From Undibacterium_A arcticum (GTDB lineage Bacteria > Pseudomonadota > Gammaproteobacteria > Burkholderiales > Burkholderiaceae_D): DNA of 64,000 nt. A program made the translations under genes and the position numbers. The notes under the pieces were generated by a model. It had not been told where the DNA came from, searched no databases, and was given only the letters and a program-made list of their open reading frames with translations. Positions 7,040 to 16,303 of this stretch are shown here, one piece after another (within the stretch, counting starts at the first letter, position 1; each line of letters starts with the position of its first letter). Where the stretch lies: NCBI RefSeq assembly GCF_042660705.1, contig NZ_JBHSUQ010000001.1. The stretch is one strand, 5' to 3'.

Positions 7040-7966
7040 TCAGTTCCACAACCAGCTCCAGAATCCCGGCAACTGCGGTGTGGCACTGCCATCGGTCACC
7101 GTGCCGGCCAGCGCTGCGCGTTCCAGCGCCGCGCGTTCATCGTAGAACGGCTTGCTGGCCACCGGCAGCTGCAGCTCGTGCGCGACGTCGAGCAGGAGCT
7201 GCAGGTATTCCTGCATGTGGCGCGCGGTATAGTCATTGACGTCATGGAAGGTGACCACGATCGGCGTCACGCCGTCGACCTGCGGCAGCGTACCGGCGCG
7301 GATCGCGTCAGCCTGTGCCGCCAGATGCTTGAGCAGGTTGCTGCGCCGGGTCGGACTGGCATGGAAGCCGTAAATCTTGCCGTCGTTGGCGCTCAGCGTG
7401 GTCAGCAACACCCGCAAGCCATGCTGCTGATAGATCGCAAAGGTGCGCGCGTCGTAGTTCCAGAATGGCGGGCGCACCAGCGTCGGCGCGACGCCGGTGA
7501 TCGCGCTCAGGTCGGCGATGCCGTCTTGCAGCGATGACTCAAACTGTTGCGGCTCCATGGTCCGATGATTCGAGTGGCGCGGGGTCGCAGTATGGAATCC
7601 GAGCAGATGGCCATCGGCCTGCTCGCGCCGCAGGATGCTGCGGCCGAGCACGGTGCCACCGCCATTGACGGCGCGGGTCTGCACGAAAAACAGCGCCTTG
7701 ATGCCGGGCTGGATAGGGTTGACGGCCAGGTCGTCGAGGATGGACGAGGTCGGATTCCAGCCTTCGCGCGCACTCGGGCCGTCGTCAAAGGTCAGCAGAA
7801 AACGGATCGGCGGCCCGGCTTGTGCGGCGGCGGCGGGCGGCGCTACCGGTGGCACGCTGGCGCAGGCGGTCAGCAGCAGCGGCAACAAGGAAAGCAACAA
7901 CCGGCAACGACGCCAGTACGCCTGCGGCAAGGCGGGACGGGAAGAGTTGAACATGTGGGCAGGCAA
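7040..7966 (-). CDS. polysaccharide deacetylase (NodB-homology) lipoprotein
   Basis: The N terminus has basic residues, a Leu-rich helix and a Leu-Leu-Thr-Ala-Cys lipobox with Cys35, so the protein should be a lipoprotein anchored in the envelope. The NodB domain follows: motif 1 Thr-Phe-Asp-Asp-Gly-Pro-Ser (catalytic base and metal Asp at 61-62), motif 2 with a His-Ser-Asn-His metal pair, and motif 3 Arg-Pro-Pro-Phe-Trp-Asn-Tyr-Asp. These residues support a metal-dependent N- or O-deacetylase acting on a glycan such as peptidoglycan or exopolysaccharide. It stands alone on its strand. An internal Met at residue 5 is an equally possible start. Confidence 0.88.
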   Translation of the reverse strand: MPAHMFNSSRPALPQAYWRRCRLLLSLLPLLLTACASVPPVAPPAAAAQAGPPIRFLLTFDDGPSAREGWNPTSSILDDLAVNPIQPGIKALFFVQTRAVNGGGTVLGRSILRREQADGHLLGFHTATPRHSNHRTMEPQQFESSLQDGIADLSAITGVAPTLVRPPFWNYDARTFAIYQQHGLRVLLTTLSANDGKIYGFHASPTRRSNLLKHLAAQADAIRAGTLPQVDGVTPIVVTFHDVNDYTARHMQEYLQLLLDVAHELQLPVASKPFYDERAALERAALAGTVTDGSATPQLPGFWSWLWN

Positions 7967-8330
7967 GATGCAAGACGGACAAAAACAGCCAGTCGGATCG
8001 AATCCGGCTGTGGTGCGGCGAGCGGGTATTGTACGCGTTGCCGTCGTCGCCCGTCGCTTGCCGCCTTGGTTGCTGAAGAACGTTGCTAGCTAGGACTTCA
8101 TGCAATCGCTCTGAGCGGCACCCCGGCGCACTTGCATTTTTGACCAGAATCGGCCATTGTGCAGGGGGCCAGGGACCGGTCGATGGCCTTCCATAATGAT
8201 CGAACACCCCCAAAAAGCGCGGAACGGGCAATGACCGAATACCAGCTATTTTCAGTGCATTTGCCGCGTCCACCGCTGCGCCCGGCCCGGAAATTGCTGC
8301 GAAGCTCCCGCCCACCCCAGATCACCAACG
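7967..8330. other. intergenic region between divergent genes
   Basis: These 364 bases separate the deacetylase from the cytochrome b561 gene and must hold both promoters. I see no clear -35/-10 pair, no RNA gene and no convincing reading frame. Confidence 0.5.
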
Positions 8331-8876
8331 ATGAATACTGACACCACGACCCCACCGAGCTATGACACAAAATCCATCTGGTTGCACTGGATTACCGCAG
8401 CGATCGTGATCCTGCTGCTGTGCGTCGGCCAGACCATCGACTGGTTTCCGCGCGGGATATGGCGCATCACGATGCGCAGCCTGCACATCAGCGCCGGCGC
8501 GCTGCTCGGAGTTATCATGCTGTACCGGATCTGGTGGCGCATTCAAGGCGGCCTGCGCTTGCCGCCGGCGGACACCGGGCTGCTGCAGGTGCTGACGAAG
8601 ACCATGCATTGGGCCCTGTATACAACGCTGCTGGCGACCGTGATACTCGGCGTGGCCAATGTCTGGGTGCGCGGCGATACGCTATTCAATCTGTTCACGG
8701 TACCGGCCTTCGATCCGGCCAACAAGGCCTTGGTTCACCAGGTGGAAGACCTGCACCAGCTGGCCGCCTATCTGGTGCTGATCCTGGCTGTATTGCATGC
8801 CGGCGCGGCGTTACTGCACCACTATGTCTTGAAGGACGCCGTGCTGCGCCGCATGCTGCCCGGCCGCAACGAGTAG
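8331..8876 (+). CDS. cytochrome b561 (CybB-type) membrane protein
   Basis: The 181-residue protein has four hydrophobic helices with His residues placed as b-heme ligands: Trp-Leu-His-Trp in helix 1, Ser-Leu-His-Ile-Ser in helix 2, and His residues near the end in Asp-Leu-His-Gln-Leu and Val-Leu-His-Ala-Gly. This matches bacterial cytochrome b561, a di-heme quinol-linked electron carrier of the inner membrane that can reduce superoxide or feed periplasmic acceptors. It is transcribed alone and converges on the flavoprotein gene to its right. Confidence 0.9.
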   Translation: MNTDTTTPPSYDTKSIWLHWITAAIVILLLCVGQTIDWFPRGIWRITMRSLHISAGALLGVIMLYRIWWRIQGGLRLPPADTGLLQVLTKTMHWALYTTLLATVILGVANVWVRGDTLFNLFTVPAFDPANKALVHQVEDLHQLAAYLVLILAVLHAGAALLHHYVLKDAVLRRMLPGRNE

Positions 8877-8947
8877 TCAAGATAAGATAAGCAGTGCTAC
8901 CGACTGGTCGGCGCCGCTTCAGACGCTGCCGCGTCCATCACCGGCAC

Positions 8948-10393
8948 TCACATCCCCGGCGTGCAATCGGCGCAATGCTCGATCTCGGGCAGGCCATGCA
9001 ACAGCTTGTCCGCGGCGTCGCGCAATGCGGTGCGCAGGCCTTCCTCGATCACCGGGTGGTAGAACGGCAGCCGCAGCATCTGCTCGATCGTCATCTGGCT
9101 CTGGCAGGCCCACGCCAGCAAATGCGCCAGATGCTCGGCGCGCGGACCGACCATCTCGGCGCCAAGCAGGCGGCCGGAACCGTGTTCTGCATACACCCGC
9201 AGCAGGCCGTGGTTGACCAGCATCACGCGGCTGCGGCCCTGATCCTCGAATGACACTGCGCCGATCGCGAAGTGGCCTTCCCCCTTGCGTTCGGACAATG
9301 CGTGAAAACTCTCGCCGACGGTGGCGATCTGCGGATCGGTAAACACCACCGCCAGCGGCGTATGGCGCCAGCCGCGCTGGATTGCCGGGAAACGACCGGC
9401 GTTGTCGCCGGCGATGCGGCCCTGATCGGCCGCCTCGTGCAATAGCGGCCGTTCGTTGTTGACGTCGCCGGCGATGAAGATGCTGCTGTCGCCGCACTGC
9501 ATGGTATGCGGGTCGAACAGCGGGATGCCGTGGCCGTCGAGCGTCAGTTGCGTGCGTGCCAGATCGAGTGTCGCCAGATTCGGGCGGCGGCCGGTGGCGG
9601 CCAATACATAGGCGTAGTGTTCGGTATGCTCCTTGCCGTCGGCGCTGCGCGACTGCAGCTCCAGCTGATCGCCGACGCGCTGCACATCGAGCAGCTGGCT
9701 ACCCAGGCGCAGGTCAAATTCGGCGCCGAAGCTGCGGCGCGCGCTGTCCAGCACCGCCGGGTCGCTCAGTTGCGCCAGCCTATTGCTGCGGCCGAACAGC
9801 GCGACGCGCACCCCGAGCCGGTGCAGCGCGATGCCCAATTCCAGACCGATGATGCCGCTGCCGACCACCGCCACCGACGGCGGCAGATCGTCCCACATGA
9901 AGACATCGTCGTTGATGACCAGGCGTTCGCCGGCGTTTTTCAGCAACGGCGACAGCGCAGCGCTGGAGCCGGTCGCGATCACGATCCGCTCGGCGTTGAC
10001 CAGCGTGTGGTCGTCCACCTGCAGCTGGTTGCGGGCGGTGAAGCGCGCCATGCCGCGCAGCCGTTCGGCGGCCGGAATCTGGTCGACGCCGTCGATCACG
10101 AAACCGACGAAGCGGTCACGCTCGCTGCGCACCCGCGCCATCACCGCCTTGCCGTCGATCCGCAGAAAGCCGGTATGCACGCCGAATTCCGGCGCGACAC
10201 CGACCGCATGGGCCGCTTCGGCCGCCGCGATCAGCAGTTTGCTCGGCATGCAACCGACCCGCGCGCAGGTGGTGCCGTAAGGCCCGCCTTCGATCAGCAG
10301 CACCCGTTTGCCATGCGACTTGGCGGCGCGAAATGCAGACAGGCCGGCGGTGCCGGCACCGATCACGGCGACATCGACGTGCAGCGTATCCAT
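8948..10393 (-). CDS. dihydrolipoyl dehydrogenase-like flavoprotein disulfide reductase
   Basis: The 481-residue protein has an N-terminal FAD motif (Val-Ile-Gly-Ala-Gly-Thr-Ala-Gly), the redox-active pair C43 and C48 in Thr-Thr-Cys-Ala-Arg-Val-Gly-Cys, an NAD-binding Gly-Ser-Gly-Ile-Ile-Gly-Leu-Glu motif, a second FAD motif ending in Gly-Asp-Val-Asn, and the C-terminal catalytic His446 with a following Glu pair. It therefore reduces a disulfide with NAD(P)H. No 2-oxoacid dehydrogenase genes are adjacent, so the partner is unknown. A short tail with Cys-Ala-Asp-Cys at the very end is unusual and could be a second exchange site. Confidence 0.88.
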   Translation of the reverse strand: MDTLHVDVAVIGAGTAGLSAFRAAKSHGKRVLLIEGGPYGTTCARVGCMPSKLLIAAAEAAHAVGVAPEFGVHTGFLRIDGKAVMARVRSERDRFVGFVIDGVDQIPAAERLRGMARFTARNQLQVDDHTLVNAERIVIATGSSAALSPLLKNAGERLVINDDVFMWDDLPPSVAVVGSGIIGLELGIALHRLGVRVALFGRSNRLAQLSDPAVLDSARRSFGAEFDLRLGSQLLDVQRVGDQLELQSRSADGKEHTEHYAYVLAATGRRPNLATLDLARTQLTLDGHGIPLFDPHTMQCGDSSIFIAGDVNNERPLLHEAADQGRIAGDNAGRFPAIQRGWRHTPLAVVFTDPQIATVGESFHALSERKGEGHFAIGAVSFEDQGRSRVMLVNHGLLRVYAEHGSGRLLGAEMVGPRAEHLAHLLAWACQSQMTIEQMLRLPFYHPVIEEGLRTALRDAADKLLHGLPEIEHCADCTPGM

Positions 10394-10417
10394 TGCATGA
10401 CTCCCGGTGATGTAGAC

Positions 10418-10529
10418 AGGACTTACACAACATAAAGAATGGTGGGTGCACCCTCCGCACCATTACCCGTACCGACGCTGCATTGGTGCGCATGGCACAC
10501 CCTGCTTTCCCGCGTTTTGCGTAAGTCCT
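10418..10529. repeat. 112-bp element with inverted terminal repeats
   Basis: The ends AGGACTTACACAA (10418-10430) and TTTTGCGTAAGTCCT (10515-10529) are near-perfect inverted repeats. The same terminal motif, GGGACTTACGCAAAA, recurs at 21466-21480 next to a similar GC-rich body. This suggests a small non-autonomous mobile or REP-like element lying between the flavoprotein gene and the binding-protein gene. Confidence 0.6.
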
Positions 10530-10808
10530 ATCAGAAATGGAATGCGGTGGTCCAGTATGCGCCGCTGCGCGAAGCGCGGCAATCACATGACAAATTGCCA
10601 ACGGATCGGGGCGGCACTGAATTTTATTTGGTGAAATGCCGATTTTGTGTAGAAGACATGAAAAATTGTACAAATAATTAGACAATTCGCAAGAAAATTC
10701 GCAATGGTTTTGCAGATAATTCATGCTGATGAAACATCGGTTCCATCGCTCATCGCGCCCCCCTACCCGGGTCCGCGGTGCGGTTTGATTGCAGACTCTG
10801 GAGATCAC

Positions 10809-11933
10809 ATGAATTTAAATAAAATATTGGGCGGCATCGCGCTGCTGTCCGTCGTCGGTGCCGTGTCCGCACAGGAAACCGTGGTCAAGATCGGTCACAG
10901 CGGCCCGCTGTCCGGCTCGCAGGCATTCTCTGGCAAGGACAATGAAAACGGCGCCCGCCTCGCGATCGAGGAACTGAATGCAAAACCGATCTCCGTCGGC
11001 GGCAAGGTCATCAAGTTCGAGCTGCAGTCGGAAGACGACCAGGGCGATCCGAAATCCGGCGTCGGCGCGGCGCAAAAGCTGATCGACAGCGGCGTCAAGT
11101 TCGTCGTTGGCCCGTACAACTCGGGCGTCACGATGCCAGCCTCGCGCACCTACAATGAGGCCGGGGTGCTGGTGGCCACCGTGTCGTCGAATCCGAAGAT
11201 CACCGAGCAGGGCTACAAGAACCTGTTCCGCATCAACGCCAGCGACAGCCAGCTCGGCTCGAAGATGGCGCTGTACGCGGCAAAAGAAATGAAGATGAAA
11301 AAGGTCGCCGTGATCGATGACCGCACCGCGTTCGGCCAGGGCGTCGCCGACGAATTCACCAAGCAGGCCAAGACCTCCGGATTGCAGGTCGAACCGCGCG
11401 AATTCACCACCGACAAGGCAACCGACTTCACCACGATCCTGACCAAGCTCAAGGCCAAGAACGTCGACGGCATCTTCTTCGGCGGCTATGCACCGCAGGG
11501 CGCACCGATGGCACGCCAGATGAAACAGCTCGGCATCACCGCCAAGCTGCTGGGCGGCGACACCATCTGTACCGCTGAAATGGGCAAGCTGGGCGGCGAT
11601 ACGGTCGGCGAGAACGTGGTCTGCACCCAGGGCGGCGCGCTGCTCGACAAGGTCGCGTCCGGCCCAGCCTTCAAGGCCGCCTACAAGAAGCGCTTCAACA
11701 TCAACGCCGACGTCTATGCCGCCTCGTTCTACGATGGCGTACACCTGATCGCCGACGCGATGAAGAAGACCAACTCGCTCGATCCAGCCAAGGTCGGCGC
11801 GGAGCTGTACAAGGGTAGCTACAAGGGCGTGGGTGGTAACTATGGTTTCGACGCCAAGGGCAACCTGAAGGAATCGCCGGTCACGGTATTCACGTTCAAG
11901 GGCGGCGTTCCGACCGCGATCACGACCTATTAA
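10809..11933 (+). CDS. LivK-type periplasmic amino-acid-binding protein
   Basis: The 374-residue protein begins with a signal peptide ending in Ala-Val-Ser-Ala, then a type I periplasmic binding fold with Val-Lys-Ile-Gly-His-Ser-Gly-Pro-Leu-Ser-Gly at the ligand cleft, Val-Val-Gly-Pro-Tyr-Asn-Ser-Gly and Asp-Asp-Arg-Thr-Ala-Phe-Gly-Gln-Gly. It should capture branched-chain or related amino acids for an ABC importer. No permease is adjacent, so it must use one encoded elsewhere, possibly the liv system at the right end of this window. The ATG at 10809 follows a GGAG box. A strong terminator follows at 12001. Confidence 0.9.
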   Translation: MNLNKILGGIALLSVVGAVSAQETVVKIGHSGPLSGSQAFSGKDNENGARLAIEELNAKPISVGGKVIKFELQSEDDQGDPKSGVGAAQKLIDSGVKFVVGPYNSGVTMPASRTYNEAGVLVATVSSNPKITEQGYKNLFRINASDSQLGSKMALYAAKEMKMKKVAVIDDRTAFGQGVADEFTKQAKTSGLQVEPREFTTDKATDFTTILTKLKAKNVDGIFFGGYAPQGAPMARQMKQLGITAKLLGGDTICTAEMGKLGGDTVGENVVCTQGGALLDKVASGPAFKAAYKKRFNINADVYAASFYDGVHLIADAMKKTNSLDPAKVGAELYKGSYKGVGGNYGFDAKGNLKESPVTVFTFKGGVPTAITTY

Positions 11934-12000
11934 TCAAGCGCACGGCGCGATCCGGTTGTAGCGTCGACACCGCTGGCGCCGTTGTCACTGCTGGAAATGA

Positions 12001-12033
12001 AAGAGTAGCGCGCTTGCGCTACTCTTTTTTTTT
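12001..12033 (+). terminator. rho-independent terminator after the LivK-type gene
   Basis: AAGAGTAGCGC, loop GCTT, GCGCTACTCTT forms an 11-bp stem followed by a run of T residues. Confidence 0.93.
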
Positions 12034-12245
12034 CGGGTGCGGCACCAACCCTTCTGCGCAGCACGTGCCTCCCCATTGACACGCGGCGCGGCTCTGAGAG
12101 GTCTTCCCGGCGCTGCGTTTCCAGTGCCATCACATCGCCACGGTCGGCAAAATGCTGGCGGCCTTGTTCCTGCACATAGTTCGCCGGATGGCCGGTGCTA
12201 CAGTGAAAGGTGCACGTTCTACCCGGACGTGATCAACCAATTCCT
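12034..12245. other. intergenic region before the GH39 gene
   Basis: I see no convincing gene here. The reading frames crossing it have no recognisable protein features and read into the GH39 gene in the wrong frame. Confidence 0.4.
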
Positions 12246-13718
12246 ATGGCTGCTTCATTTAGCTGCAAGCTGGACGCAACCCCGATACAGTTATCGCGCC
12301 CATGGCAACATTCGGTGGGGAGCTGCCATGCACCGACTGCGTTGCGGGCGGACTGGCAGGCGCAAATGCGCCAGGCCCGGGCCGAGCTGGGGTTTCGCCA
12401 TGTACGTTTCATGGAATTTTATGCGACGACATGGGAACATTAATTTGCCAGAACGGGCAACTGCTGTATTCGTTTTTCAACACCGACCAAATATTCGATT
12501 TTTTGTTGTCTATCGGTATGAAGCCGCTGGTGGAGCTGTCGTTTATGCCAAACACGTTGGCGTCAGGCGGCACCACGGTGTTCCATTACCGCGCAAACGT
12601 CACGCCGCCCAGGGACTACCGAGAATGGGGCGATTTGATTTATAAATTGGTCAGGCATTGGGTAGATCGTTATGGCATCTCAGAGGTTTCTCAATGGCCA
12701 TTTGAAGTATGGAATGAACCCAATCTCGACGCTTTCTGGATTGCTGGACAGCAAGCCTATTTCACTTTGTATCAGACCACGGTGGAGGCGATCAAACACG
12801 TCGACCCGCGTCTGCAAGTAGGTGGCCCGGCGACGGCACAGAACGCGTGGATCGACGAGTTTCTACAGTACTGCGACAGCAATAAGCTCGCCGCGGACTT
12901 CATCAGCACGCATTTACCCGACCGATGCATTTGGCGAAATTGGCGCGGACACCATGACGCGACTCGAGCATGCGCCCAAAGATGCCATGCGTTCGCGCGC
13001 TCTGCAAGCACGCGAACAGGCAGTGGGGCGCCCGCTGTATTACACCGAATGGAACATCACGTCGAATCCACGCGATCCGTTGCGTGATCAATCGTTCGCC
13101 GCGGCGCTGGCGGTGAGGATTGCAATGAGCGTTGATGACGTGGTGGACGCCTACAGCTTCTGGACATTCTCCGATATCTTTGAGGAAAACTATTTTCCGA
13201 GTGTGCCGTTTCATGGCGGCTTTGGCCTGATGAATATCCACGGCATCGCCAAGCCGATCTACCGCGCATTTCAATTCATGCTGCAATTCGGCGACGTCCG
13301 GTATCCCACCGAGGGCAATCACGAAACCGTCGCCGTGTGGGTCGGTCGGAAAATCGACGGCGCGCATGCACCGACCAACATATTATTGATTAATCAGGCC
13401 ATGCCGCGCCATGCCATCAATGATGAACCGATTCAGGTATGCTTATCTGGCACCGACGGTCGCCATTCGCGCAAGGTGCTGATAGCGCGGATCGATGAAG
13501 ACCATTGCAATCCGGCGCGTGCGTGGCGGGACTTGGGACAGCCGGAATATTTGAGCACTGCTGAGCTCGAGAAGATCCGCAGTGCATCGGAACCGGCGCC
13601 CACAATCCTTGCCTGCTCCGAAGAAGGCGGGGTAATCGTGATTGATGTCACGTTGCCACCCCAGTCACTGGCCTTGGTCAGTATTGAATGGGAACATCAT
13701 GATCCATCCGAAAGTTGA
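12246..13718 (+). CDS. GH39-type glycosidase (beta-xylosidase-like), two frameshifts as read
   Basis: Joining three frames gives a protein of about 491 residues. The N-terminal frame has Val-Gly-Ser-Cys-His-Ala and Leu-Gly-Phe-Arg-His-Val-Arg-Phe; the middle frame has the acid/base motif Glu-Val-Trp-Asn-Glu-Pro-Asn-Leu; the last frame has Thr-His then Tyr-Pro-Thr-Asp-Ala-Phe-Gly and the nucleophile motif Tyr-Tyr-Thr-Glu-Trp-Asn. These are the two catalytic Glu sites of glycoside hydrolase family 39. Breaks lie at about 12406-12410 (one base lost) and 12913 (two lost), both in T runs. No signal peptide is evident. The start is uncertain: ATG 12246 or GTG 12210. The stop overlaps the following glucoamylase-like gene by 20 bases, implying co-translation. 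Confidence 0.72.
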
Positions 13719-15012
13719 TGATGCCTTTTGTAGTGAAATAGAACTGCTGCAGACGATGCAGGAAGATTCGTTCGGTTATTTTCTGCACGAAGTCAATCCT
13801 GAAAATGGATTAATCCTCGACAAGACAGCGGAAAACTGGCCCTCCAGCATTGCCGCCATCGGGATGGCGCTGACCGCTTATCCGGTGGGAGTCGAGCGCC
13901 ATTTCATGTCGCGTCACGATGCTGCACAACGAACCCTGGTCACACTCAGATTTTTTGCCAGCTCCGAGCAAAGTGAAGCGCCGGACGCCACCGGATACAA
14001 GGGATTTTATTATCACTTTCTGGACTTCAAAACCGGACGACGAGCATGGAATAGCGAGTTGTCGAGCATCGATAGCGCGCTGTTGATCGCTGGCGTGCTC
14101 ACCACTGCCGCTTACTTCCAGCACCAGACGCCAGATGAAATCGAAATTCGCGCGCTTGCCGACATGTTGTACCAACGGGTTGACTGGCAGTGGATGCTCG
14201 CGAACGCCGCCGTCCTGTGCCATGGCTGGAGACCCGAGCATGGATTCTTGCCGTGGCATTGGGAAGGTTACGATGAGGCGCTGATCCTATACATACTTGC
14301 GCTGGGGTCGCCCACATTCCCCATCCCGGAGCGCAGTTACACGGCATGGCTAACTACCTACGAATGGAAAACCCTCTACGACATCGAATACTTGTATGCA
14401 GGTTCGCTGTTTATCCACCAGCTATCGCATGTATGGATAGATTTTCGCGCCATACGCGATCCGTTCATGCAAACCCATGACTGCGATTATTTTGAGAACA
14501 GCCGACGTGCCGCGTATGTCCAACAGCAATACGCGATTCAGAATCCGATGGAATTTGCGCAATACGGCGAGTTCTGCTGGGGCGTTACCGCCAGTGACGG
14601 CCCCGGTACGCTCACAAAAAAGATGAAAGGCGTTCAACGCAGCTTTTTTGATTACGTGGCGCGCGGTGTCCCCTACGGCCCGGACGACGGCACGCTGGCA
14701 CCGTGGGCGGTGGTCGCCTCGCTGCCATTTGCGCCGGAAATCGTGTTGCCAACGATCGACCACTTCAACCGGCTGCGACTTTGTGTAGCCAATCCCTACG
14801 GATTCAAGGCCTCGTTCAATCCGACCTTTCCGAGTGCAAGCATCCGCAAATGCGGCTGGGTTTCGCCCTATCATTTCGGCATCAATGAGGGCCCAACGGT
14901 GATCATGATCGAGAATTACCGCACCGATTTTATCTGGCGACTGACGCGACTATGCCCGTACATCGTCGAAGGCTTGCGCCGCGCGCAGTTTTCCGGCGGC
15001 TGGCTGGCTTGA
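13699..15012 (+). CDS. glucoamylase-like (glycoamylase domain) protein
   Basis: The 437-residue protein resembles the glycoamylase-like family: an early Asp-Ser-Phe-Gly-Tyr-Phe, Trp-Pro-Ser-Ser-Ile-Ala-Ala-Ile-Gly-Met-Ala, a Gly-Phe-Tyr-Tyr-His-Phe-Leu-Asp segment, Glu-Leu-Ser-Ser-Ile-Asp-Ser-Ala, His-Trp-Glu-Gly-Tyr-Asp-Glu, and a C-terminal Trp-Val-Ser-Pro...Gly-Ile-Asn-Glu-Gly-Pro. These aromatic and acidic clusters suit an alpha/alpha-barrel glycan hydrolase. I chose ATG 13699, which overlaps the end of the GH39 gene. The pair probably acts in sequence on one oligosaccharide. No secretion signal is visible. Confidence 0.8.
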   Translation: MIHPKVDDAFCSEIELLQTMQEDSFGYFLHEVNPENGLILDKTAENWPSSIAAIGMALTAYPVGVERHFMSRHDAAQRTLVTLRFFASSEQSEAPDATGYKGFYYHFLDFKTGRRAWNSELSSIDSALLIAGVLTTAAYFQHQTPDEIEIRALADMLYQRVDWQWMLANAAVLCHGWRPEHGFLPWHWEGYDEALILYILALGSPTFPIPERSYTAWLTTYEWKTLYDIEYLYAGSLFIHQLSHVWIDFRAIRDPFMQTHDCDYFENSRRAAYVQQQYAIQNPMEFAQYGEFCWGVTASDGPGTLTKKMKGVQRSFFDYVARGVPYGPDDGTLAPWAVVASLPFAPEIVLPTIDHFNRLRLCVANPYGFKASFNPTFPSASIRKCGWVSPYHFGINEGPTVIMIENYRTDFIWRLTRLCPYIVEGLRRAQFSGGWLA

Positions 15013-15018
15013 GACCGA

Positions 15019-15503
15019 CGCTTGACGTTGCGACCACGTCTGGGCCGGGACCATATCAATGCTGCCGCCCGACCATGCCGCCCTATCGATCAGCTTCTTG
15101 TATTTGGGGCGGTATCCGGGGCGGGCTAGCCGGCGACCAGCGGCTACTTATTCTTGCCGCCAAACAGCAGGAGCACGCCGCCAATCACGATTGCCCCTAC
15201 GCCGGCCCATACTGGGACGTTGACCGTCTCCTTTTCCGTGACTGACAGCTGGAACGGTCCTAGCTTGGCCTCAGTGGTATTTTTAGTGTAGCTGAAGCCG
15301 CCGTATACCAACCCCAGGACGCCGGCCACGATCAGCACGATTCCCGCAATCTTGACTGCATTCATGTTGCCTTCTCCAGTGAAAACCAATATGACCGCTC
15401 AGAACCAGATCCGGCAGACTGATTGCCCAGCAAAATTTGAGGGTAGCCCTGTTGGCAATTTAGTTGTCAATTTCAGAATATAACCGGCGCTTGACGTTGC
15501 GAC
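15019..15503. repeat. 16-bp direct repeats flanking the small membrane-protein gene
   Basis: CGCTTGACGTTGCGAC occurs identically at 15019-15034 and 15488-15503, on either side of the gene at 15144-15365. I know of no function for it. Confidence 0.5.
15144..15365 (-). CDS. small two-helix membrane protein (DUF3185-like)
   Basis: From ATG 15365, which has a good GGAGAAGG ribosome site, the protein is 73 residues. It has a first hydrophobic helix, a polar middle with Leu-Gly-Pro-Phe-Gln-Leu-Ser-Val-Thr-Glu-Lys, and a second glycine-rich helix ending in Phe-Gly-Gly-Lys-Asn-Lys. This pattern fits the DUF3185 family of small envelope proteins of unknown function. It is a single-gene unit. Confidence 0.75.
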   Translation of the reverse strand: MNAVKIAGIVLIVAGVLGLVYGGFSYTKNTTEAKLGPFQLSVTEKETVNVPVWAGVGAIVIGGVLLLFGGKNK

Positions 15504-15602
15504 AACACATTTCCAATCCGGCAGTAGGATGGGTGTAAGCCATCGTCCACGTCCGCGATGATGGGATGCACCTATCCTACTTGCCGTCAAGTTATACTCA
15601 CG

Positions 15603-15666
15603 CCAGTATTTTTTCTTGCGGCAATGAAATCAGGTGGGAACGCCGCATTTTTGCCGATACTCCCTC
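15603..15666 (+). repeat. dispersed intergenic repeat of about 65 bp, copy 1
   Basis: CCAGTATTTTT...GCGGCAATGAAA...ATACTCCC is shared with 59637-59700, and a diverged copy lies at 42280-42341 in the opposite orientation. The ends are imperfect inverted repeats (AGTATT against AATACT). Confidence 0.55.
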
Positions 15667-15690
15667 CTTTTGCGCATCGTTGGCGTTGGT

Positions 15691-16209
15691 CTACTCCGCT
15701 GCAATCACCTGCGCCGCGGCATTGATGGTGGCGGCGATGCGGCCAATGTCGCGCAGCTGCTGGGTCGACAGACCTTCCTTTTTCAGGTTGTCGAAGTGCG
15801 ACCTGACGCAGAAATCGCATTTGCCGATGATCGAGGCGCCCAGCGCGTACATCTCGAAACGGCGCTTGTCGACGCCGCCGTGGGTGGCGTAGGCGTTCAT
15901 CCGCAAGCCGGCCGGGCTGCCCTTGATGTCGGCGTCTTCGGTCATCTCGACGTACGGGTACCAGACGTTGTTCATGCCCATCAGCGCGGCCGCGGTCAAC
16001 GCGCCCTGCACTTCTTCCGGCGCCAGTGCCTCGCTAGCGCGCAGAAGCTCGATGATCGGCTTGCTCTTGGCGGCAAATGCGGCGGCCAGCGCGACGCCGA
16101 CTGCTTCGTTCGGTGCCAGGCTGGAGCGCGCGATGGTGCCGTCGATGTTCAGACGGATGTCTTTCGCGTAGTCTGGAATCAAATCTTTAATTGAGTTGAG
16201 AAATTCCAT
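15691..16209 (-). CDS. ahpD: AhpD-type alkylhydroperoxidase
   Basis: The 172-residue helical protein carries the CxxC active site Lys-Cys-Asp-Phe-Cys with C131 and C134, and the downstream His138 of the carboxymuconolactone-decarboxylase fold. AhpD-like proteins reduce peroxides or recycle oxidised AhpC using the CxxC disulfide. It lies directly downstream of the ahpC gene on the same strand, with a hairpin between them, so the two likely work together in peroxide defence. The ATG at 16209 has a TAGGAGAAAGC ribosome site. Confidence 0.9.
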   Translation of the reverse strand: MEFLNSIKDLIPDYAKDIRLNIDGTIARSSLAPNEAVGVALAAAFAAKSKPIIELLRASEALAPEEVQGALTAAALMGMNNVWYPYVEMTEDADIKGSPAGLRMNAYATHGGVDKRRFEMYALGASIIGKCDFCVRSHFDNLKKEGLSTQQLRDIGRIAATINAAAQVIAAE

Positions 16210-16237
16210 TGCTTTCTCCTATTGGATTGGGGATTAA

Positions 16238-16257
16238 AAACCCGCCGGAGCGGGTTT
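16238..16257 (-). terminator. hairpin between ahpC and ahpD (terminator or attenuator)
   Basis: AAACCCGC, loop TCCG, GCGGGTTT on the minus strand is followed by a short T-rich stretch. It would end or reduce read-through from ahpC into ahpD. Confidence 0.7.
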
Positions 16258-16303
16258 CAGATGCGGTCTTCGGTGCGGTGCGCTCCGAATCGGTTGGCAT
16301 CGA

